A stretch of DNA of 64,000 nucleotides from Isoptericola cucumis (GTDB lineage Bacteria; Actinomycetota; Actinomycetes; Actinomycetales; Cellulomonadaceae), in contig NZ_BMDG01000010.1 of the NCBI RefSeq assembly GCF_014635665.1, positions 151,582 to 215,581 on the forward strand. Reading direction: 5' to 3'. Within the stretch, counting starts at the first letter, position 1; each line of letters opens with the position of its first letter. The position numbers and the translations under genes were made by a program. Below, one piece after another: positions 59,838 through 64,000 of the stretch. Below the pieces are notes generated by a model. It was not told where the DNA came from, did not search any database, and saw only the letters and a program-made list of their open reading frames with translations.

Positions 59838-60731
59838 TCAGTACCGGGTGATCCCGCCCGGCCCGGACCCGCTGCCGCCAGCCATCTTCTCCAGGCGGGC
59901 GATCCGCTCGTCCATGGGCGGGTGCGTCGAGAAGAGCTTCGCCATGCCGGCGCCGCGGAACGGGTTGGCGAGCATGAGGTGGGAGACGTTCTGCAGCTCG
60001 CGGGTCTGCGGCAGCGGCGCCTTCGCCGTGCCCGACTCGAGCTTGCGCAGGGCGCCGGCGAGGGCCATCGGGTCGCCGGTGAGCTTGGCGCCGTCCTCGT
60101 CCGCGTCGTACTCGCGGGTGCGGGAGATCGCCATCTGGATCATCATCGCGGCGAACGGGGCGAGGATCGCCATCGCGAGCGCGGCCAGCGGGTTGCCGCC
60201 CTCGCGCCGGTCGCCGCCGCCGAAGATCAGCATGAACTGGGCGACCGAGGTGATGACACCCGCCATGGCGGAGGCCACGGACGACGTGAGGATGTCCCGG
60301 TTGTACACGTGCATGAGCTCGTGGCCGAGCACCCCGCGCAGCTCGCGCTCGTCGAGCAGCCGCAGGATGCCCTCCGTGCAGCAGACGGCGGCGTTCTTGG
60401 GGTTGCGACCCGTCGCGAAGGCGTTGGGCGCCTGCGTCGGCGAGATGTACAGCCGGGGCATCGGCTGGCGGGCCTCCGTCGAGAGCTCACGCACGATGCG
60501 GTACATCTCCGGCGCCTCGAGCTCCGTGACGGGGTACGCGTGCATCGCGCGGATGGCGATCTTGTCGGAGTTCCAGTACCCGACGAACGTCGTGATCAGG
60601 CCGATCGCCACGAAGACGACAAGCATGCCCGCGCTGCCGCGGAAGAACAGCGCCCACAGGCCGAGGACCACGGCCCACATGACGCCGAAGAGCGCCGCCG
60701 TCTTGAGACCGTTGAAGTGCCTGTGGCCCAT
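59838..60731 (-). CDS. htpX: protease HtpX homologue
   Basis: 297 aa, M48 zinc metalloprotease with HELMH catalytic motif ([14 protein letters not shown]), distal zinc ligand in [14 protein letters not shown] and four membrane helices. A membrane-quality-control protease acting with FtsH in other bacteria. ATG start; lies 49 nt beyond the channel gene and 106 nt from the reductase gene. Confidence 0.95.
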   Translation of the reverse strand: MGHRHFNGLKTAALFGVMWAVVLGLWALFFRGSAGMLVVFVAIGLITTFVGYWNSDKIAIRAMHAYPVTELEAPEMYRIVRELSTEARQPMPRLYISPTQAPNAFATGRNPKNAAVCCTEGILRLLDERELRGVLGHELMHVYNRDILTSSVASAMAGVITSVAQFMLIFGGGDRREGGNPLAALAMAILAPFAAMMIQMAISRTREYDADEDGAKLTGDPMALAGALRKLESGTAKAPLPQTRELQNVSHLMLANPFRGAGMAKLFSTHPPMDERIARLEKMAGGSGSGPGGITRY

Positions 60732-60801
60732 GTTTTCTGCCGTCTCCTTCCGTACCCCGCCGGGTGCAGGGCGCGCCCGGCAGGTTCACCGGTGGAACGC
60801 G

Positions 60802-60836
60802 CGACGGGCGCCGGCGGTTCCCGCCGGCGCCCGTCG
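60802..60836 (-). terminator. terminator of the reductase gene
   Basis: Perfect 16-bp stem CGACGGGCGCCGGCGG/CCGCCGGCGCCCGTCG with a TTC loop, 14 nt after the reductase stop. Confidence 0.85.
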
Positions 60837-60850
60837 TGGTCGAGGAGACG

Positions 60851-62263
60851 TCAGGAGGACGCGCGACCCTTGGCGACGGCGAGCATCTCCTCCCGCGGCA
60901 CGACCTTGATGCGCTCCCGGCCGTGCGGCTCGCCGAGAGAACGCTCGTGCGCGTCGAGCACCTCGAAGTCCGACCACTCGACGACGTCGACGCCGCGGTC
61001 GGCGAGGAAGTCCAGCACCGCCTGCGGGTCGCCCTGGGCGGCTGTGCGGCCACCGGTGAGGTCGCCGGAGGCCACCTCTCCGCCGTCGCCGACGCCCGTG
61101 ACGTCCTCGACGAGGTGACGCACGGTCTCCGAGGCGTCCGACTTGGTGTGCCCGATGAGGCCGACGGGGCCGCGCTTGATCCAGCCGGTGGCGTACACGC
61201 CCGGCAGGTGGTCGCCGTCGAGGTCCACGACGCGTCCCTCGCGGTTGGCGATGACGCCCTTGCGCTCGTCGAAGGGGATCTCGGACAGCGGGGACCCGAA
61301 GTAGCCGACGGCCCGGTAGACGGCCTGCACCGGCCAGTCGTGGAACTCGCCCGTGCCCTTGACGGTGCCGTCGCCCTGGAGGGCGGTGCGCTCGGTGCGC
61401 AGCCCGGTCACCTTGCCGTCGGTGCCCGTGATCTCCGCGGGCGACTGCAGGAAGTGCAGGTGGATGCGGCGGGACGCGGACTGCGTCGACGGGTCGACGA
61501 GGGTCCAGTCGGTCAGCGTCTTGACGACCTGCTTGGTCTGGTTGGACGACTCGATCGCGGCCATCGAGCCCTCGTCGAAGTCGTAGTCCTCGGGGTACAC
61601 GACGATGTCGACGTCGGGCACGTGCCCCAGCTCGCGCAGCTCGAGCGGGGAGAACTTGACCTGGGCGGGGCCGCGGCGCGCGAACACGTGCACGTCCGTC
61701 ACCGGGGACGCGGCGAGGATGTCGTAGACGTTCGCCGGGATCTCGGTGGGCAGCAGGTCGTCCGCGTGCTTGGCGAGGATGCGGGCGACGTCGAGCGCGA
61801 CGTTCCCCGCGCCGAGCACGGCGACCTCCTTGGCCTCCAGCGGCCAGGTGCGCGGGACGTCCGGGTGGCCGTCGTACCAGGACACGAAGTCGGCGGCGCC
61901 GTAGGAGCCGTCGAGGTCGATGCCCGGGACCTGCAGCTCGGCGTCGCGGATCGCTCCGGTGGAGAAGATCACCGCGTCGTAGAACTGCCGCAGGTCGTCC
62001 AGCTTGAGGTCGACCCCGTAGTCGACGTTGGCCAGCAGGCGGACGTCGCCGCGCGACAGCACCTTGTGCAGGGCGCTGACGATGCCCTTGATGCGCGGGT
62101 GGTCGGGCGCGACGCCGTAGCGCACGAGGCCGAACGGCGCGGGGAGTCGCTCGAAGAGGTCGATGCTCACGTCGAGGTCGGTCTTCGACAGGATGTCCGC
62201 GGCGTAGGTGCCCGCGGGACCTGCGCCGACGATGGCGACGCGCAGAGGTCGGGTGCTGCTCAC
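60851..62263 (-). CDS. ferredoxin/adrenodoxin-NADP+ reductase-like (FprA type)
   Basis: 470 aa, GTG start. FAD motif VAIVGAGPAGTYAADILSK, conserved APFGLVRYGVAPDHPRIKG, NADP motif VAVLGAGNVALDVARIL and GWIKRGPVGLIGHTK. Matches the FprA/adrenodoxin-reductase family that transfers electrons from NADPH to ferredoxin, supporting P450s or Fe-S reactions. Monocistronic with a strong terminator; divergent from the prepilin peptidase gene. Confidence 0.93.
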   Translation of the reverse strand: MSSTRPLRVAIVGAGPAGTYAADILSKTDLDVSIDLFERLPAPFGLVRYGVAPDHPRIKGIVSALHKVLSRGDVRLLANVDYGVDLKLDDLRQFYDAVIFSTGAIRDAELQVPGIDLDGSYGAADFVSWYDGHPDVPRTWPLEAKEVAVLGAGNVALDVARILAKHADDLLPTEIPANVYDILAASPVTDVHVFARRGPAQVKFSPLELRELGHVPDVDIVVYPEDYDFDEGSMAAIESSNQTKQVVKTLTDWTLVDPSTQSASRRIHLHFLQSPAEITGTDGKVTGLRTERTALQGDGTVKGTGEFHDWPVQAVYRAVGYFGSPLSEIPFDERKGVIANREGRVVDLDGDHLPGVYATGWIKRGPVGLIGHTKSDASETVRHLVEDVTGVGDGGEVASGDLTGGRTAAQGDPQAVLDFLADRGVDVVEWSDFEVLDAHERSLGEPHGRERIKVVPREEMLAVAKGRASS

Positions 62264-62331
62264 GACGAGATACGCCTTCCGGATCGGGGCTGCGAGACGT
62301 TCGATTCTAGGAGGAGTCTCCCGGATCGGTG

Positions 62332-62347
62332 GTGAGGGTTACCTCAC
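62332..62347. promoter_or_regulatory. inverted repeat in divergent promoter region
   Basis: GTGAGG-GTTA-CCTCAC, a perfect 6-bp inverted repeat with a 4-nt spacer, lies 69 nt upstream of the reductase start in the 239-nt region shared with the prepilin peptidase gene. A regulator site is possible; no family can be assigned. Confidence 0.4.
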
Positions 62348-62502
62348 TCCCAGGGTCCAGCCTTACCCAGGGTGCCACAACCGTCTCATTCAATGAACGG
62401 CGCGTCTCGCCCATCGGGCACTCTGGCGCGATCGGGCCGTGCTCGCGGGTCGTGACCGGCCCTGGGGACGACGGTACTCCCGGCACGGTGGCGCCACGTA
62501 GC

Positions 62503-63141
62503 ATGCCGCGGGTGCGCCCCCACGACCCCGCGGCCTCCGGCTCCCCGGTACCTGCCGCCCGCCCCCGCGGCAGCGTCGCCGCCCGCGCACGGGCAGAGCT
62601 GGCGCCGGTGCGGCGTCGGGCCGCCGTGGTCGCAGCAGCCGCTGCGGCCTGGGCGGTCTGGGCCTCCGGGCCGGGGTGGTCGACGCCGGCGCTCGTCGTC
62701 GCGGCCGTCGGCGGTGCCGCGCTGGGCGTCGTGGACGCCCGCACGCACCGGCTGCCGAACGCCCTCCTCTTCCCGACGGCGGCGGGCGTGGGCGTGCTGC
62801 TCGTCCTGGCCGCGGTGGCCGGCGGGGACCTCGGCGCCCTGCTGCGGGCCGTCCTCGGAGCCACCGCGCTCGGGCTGGGCTACCTGCTGTTGCACCTGCT
62901 CGACCGGTCGGGGCTCGGCCTGGGCGACGTCAAGCTCGCCGTGCTGCTCGGCGCGACCTCCGCCTGGTACGGCTGGGGTGCTCTGGCGGGCGCCGCCCTG
63001 CTGCCGTTCCTGGTGGGCGGGCTGGTGGCCGTCGCGCTGCTCGTCACGCGGCGGGCGAACCGTCGCACCGCGCTCGCCTTCGGCCCGTACATGCTGCTCG
63101 GGACCGTGCTCGCGATCACGGCGGCGAGGCTCGGCGCCTGA
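62503..63141 (+). CDS. A24 (type IV) prepilin peptidase
   Basis: 212 aa from ATG 62503. About six membrane helices and the two catalytic aspartates, Asp78 (VVDARTHRLPN) and Asp142 (GLGDVKLAVLLG). This is the short TadV/CpaA-like form lacking the methylase half. It would cleave Flp/Tad-type prepilins, whose genes are not in this window. Longer in-frame starts lie in the divergent promoter region and are less likely. Confidence 0.88.
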   Translation: MPRVRPHDPAASGSPVPAARPRGSVAARARAELAPVRRRAAVVAAAAAAWAVWASGPGWSTPALVVAAVGGAALGVVDARTHRLPNALLFPTAAGVGVLLVLAAVAGGDLGALLRAVLGATALGLGYLLLHLLDRSGLGLGDVKLAVLLGATSAWYGWGALAGAALLPFLVGGLVAVALLVTRRANRRTALAFGPYMLLGTVLAITAARLGA

Positions 63142-63174
63142 CGGCCACGCCACGGCGAGTGACGTGGAGCGCCG

Positions 63175-63771
63175 TCACACCCCCGGCTGCCGCACGACCC
63201 CGGTGAGCTCGGCGACCGCCCGGTCGACGTCCTCGCCCACGAGGCCACCCGTCGCACGCAGGGGCCGGTAGGCGGGGACGAACTCGGCGCCGGAGGCCTC
63301 GTCACGCAGCAGGACCGCCGGCGCGTGGCGGTTGCCGTAGAGGGCACGGCCGGCGCTCACCGCGCCGGGACCCCGGCGCACCGTCCAGCGCGGCGCGGAG
63401 TCCTTGCGCCCCCAGATCTCGTACTCCCCCGGGGCTGCCACCACGGCCACCGGGCTGCCGCCCATCGGCATCCAGCCCTTGCGCGACACGCCGAGGCCCG
63501 AGGCGATCTCGGGCATCGCCGCCGTCGTGAAGCCCGGTACCACCGGCATCCCCGGCCGGTGCCGCGCGGCGTTGGCCGCGCACGCGCTCGCGCGGCCGCT
63601 GACGACGGCCAGCGTCACCACGACGACGGCGGCCACGACCAGCAGCGCGATCCAGAGAGCGGCCGCGTCGCTGTCACCGTCCCCGAGCGCGCGCACCAGA
63701 CGCAGCACCGACACCAGCCCGATCACGACGAGCACCCCGACGTAGGCGAGGCGCTTGTTCCCTGTGGTCAC
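63175..63771 (-). CDS. two-helix membrane protein of unknown function
   Basis: 198 aa, GTG start. Two N-terminal membrane helices (LAYVGVLVVIGLVSVL; WIALLVVAAVVVVTLAVV) followed by a cytoplasmic or exported domain of about 130 residues (AVVAAPGEYEIWGRKDSAPR, PAVLLRDEASGAEFVPAYRP). I do not recognise the family. Convergent with the prepilin peptidase gene, 33 nt apart. Confidence 0.75.
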   Translation of the reverse strand: MTTGNKRLAYVGVLVVIGLVSVLRLVRALGDGDSDAAALWIALLVVAAVVVVTLAVVSGRASACAANAARHRPGMPVVPGFTTAAMPEIASGLGVSRKGWMPMGGSPVAVVAAPGEYEIWGRKDSAPRWTVRRGPGAVSAGRALYGNRHAPAVLLRDEASGAEFVPAYRPLRATGGLVGEDVDRAVAELTGVVRQPGV

Positions 63772-63950
63772 GCGAGACTTCCCCTCAGATGTTCTGCGAC
63801 GGCACCGACCGTCCCGGCCCCCGACGCCGGCCGAGCCCGCGCAGGCACGTCCGGGTTCCGCTCCGGCCGAACGGGCGAGGGGCGGCCCGGGAACCCCGGA
63901 CCACCCCTCGACACACCGGCACGAAGGACCGGTGAAAGCTGACCGAAACG

Positions 63951-64000
63951 TCAGCCGCGGATGCCCTGCGCCAGCTGCGAGTCCGCGTCCGACAGCGTCT
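63951..64000 (-). CDS. C-terminus of an uncharacterised gene (partial)
   Basis: The last codons of a minus-strand frame (TLSDADSQLAQGIRG then TGA) enter from the right edge. Too short to assign; it shows the next gene is transcribed toward the membrane-protein gene. The 180 nt between them hold no supportable gene. Confidence 0.45.
   Translation of the reverse strand, partial: TLSDADSQLAQGIRG

Overview
The window comes from a high-GC actinobacterium, most likely order Micrococcales near Cellulomonas, Isoptericola or Cellulosimicrobium. The reasons are the very GC-rich codon use, many GTG and TTG starts, actinobacterial-type RpoB/RpoC, a DtxR-type iron box and the gene order around rpoBC. No rRNA, IS element, prophage or CRISPR array was seen.

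Left arm (1-24.0 kb, nearly all minus strand). Read 5' to 3' on the minus strand this is the classic expression-machinery cluster: tRNA-Trp, secE, nusG, rplK, rplA, then a foreign-looking insertion, then rplJ, rplL, rpoB, rpoC, rpsL, rpsG, fusA, tuf, rpsJ and the start of rplC. The insertion (15340-20981) is the most interesting part of the window. It is a four-gene, tightly spaced minus-strand cassette: an ECF sigma factor, a small soluble beta-sandwich protein, a subtilisin-like protease with a seven-fold PFTTH repeat, and a TPR-CHAT (caspase-like) protease. Two proteases beside a sigma factor suggest proteolysis-gated transcription. RpoB carries Asn at the position of E. coli Ser531, a rifamycin-resistance position.

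Middle (24.2-54.7 kb) is an accessory segment lying between secE/tRNA-Trp and rpmG-hadAB, genes that sit closer together in many actinobacteria. It holds an ABC-2 exporter with a NarL-type two-component pair, an adenosine deaminase-like gene, a poly-aspartate membrane protein with an OmpR-type pair, a PadR-controlled pair, a phosphotransferase-fold protein, a third (NarL-type) two-component pair, a lipoprotein L,D-transpeptidase, murB with an MFS gene and a divergent LacI regulator. These are followed by an iron-box-controlled desferrioxamine operon (desA, desB and a desC-desD fusion), a TPP riboswitch driving an MFS transporter, and convergent genes for a secreted C39-like peptidase and a secreted muralytic enzyme.

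Right arm (54.8-64 kb) returns to housekeeping content: hadB, hadA, rpmG, tRNA-Met, tRNA-Thr and tRNA-Tyr on the minus strand, then rarD, yajQ and a HAD phosphatase on the plus strand. An ion channel, htpX, a ferredoxin/adrenodoxin-NADP reductase-like gene, a prepilin peptidase and a membrane protein follow. Strong GC-rich hairpin terminators punctuate most operon ends, and ATGA/GTGA stop-start overlaps mark translationally coupled pairs.
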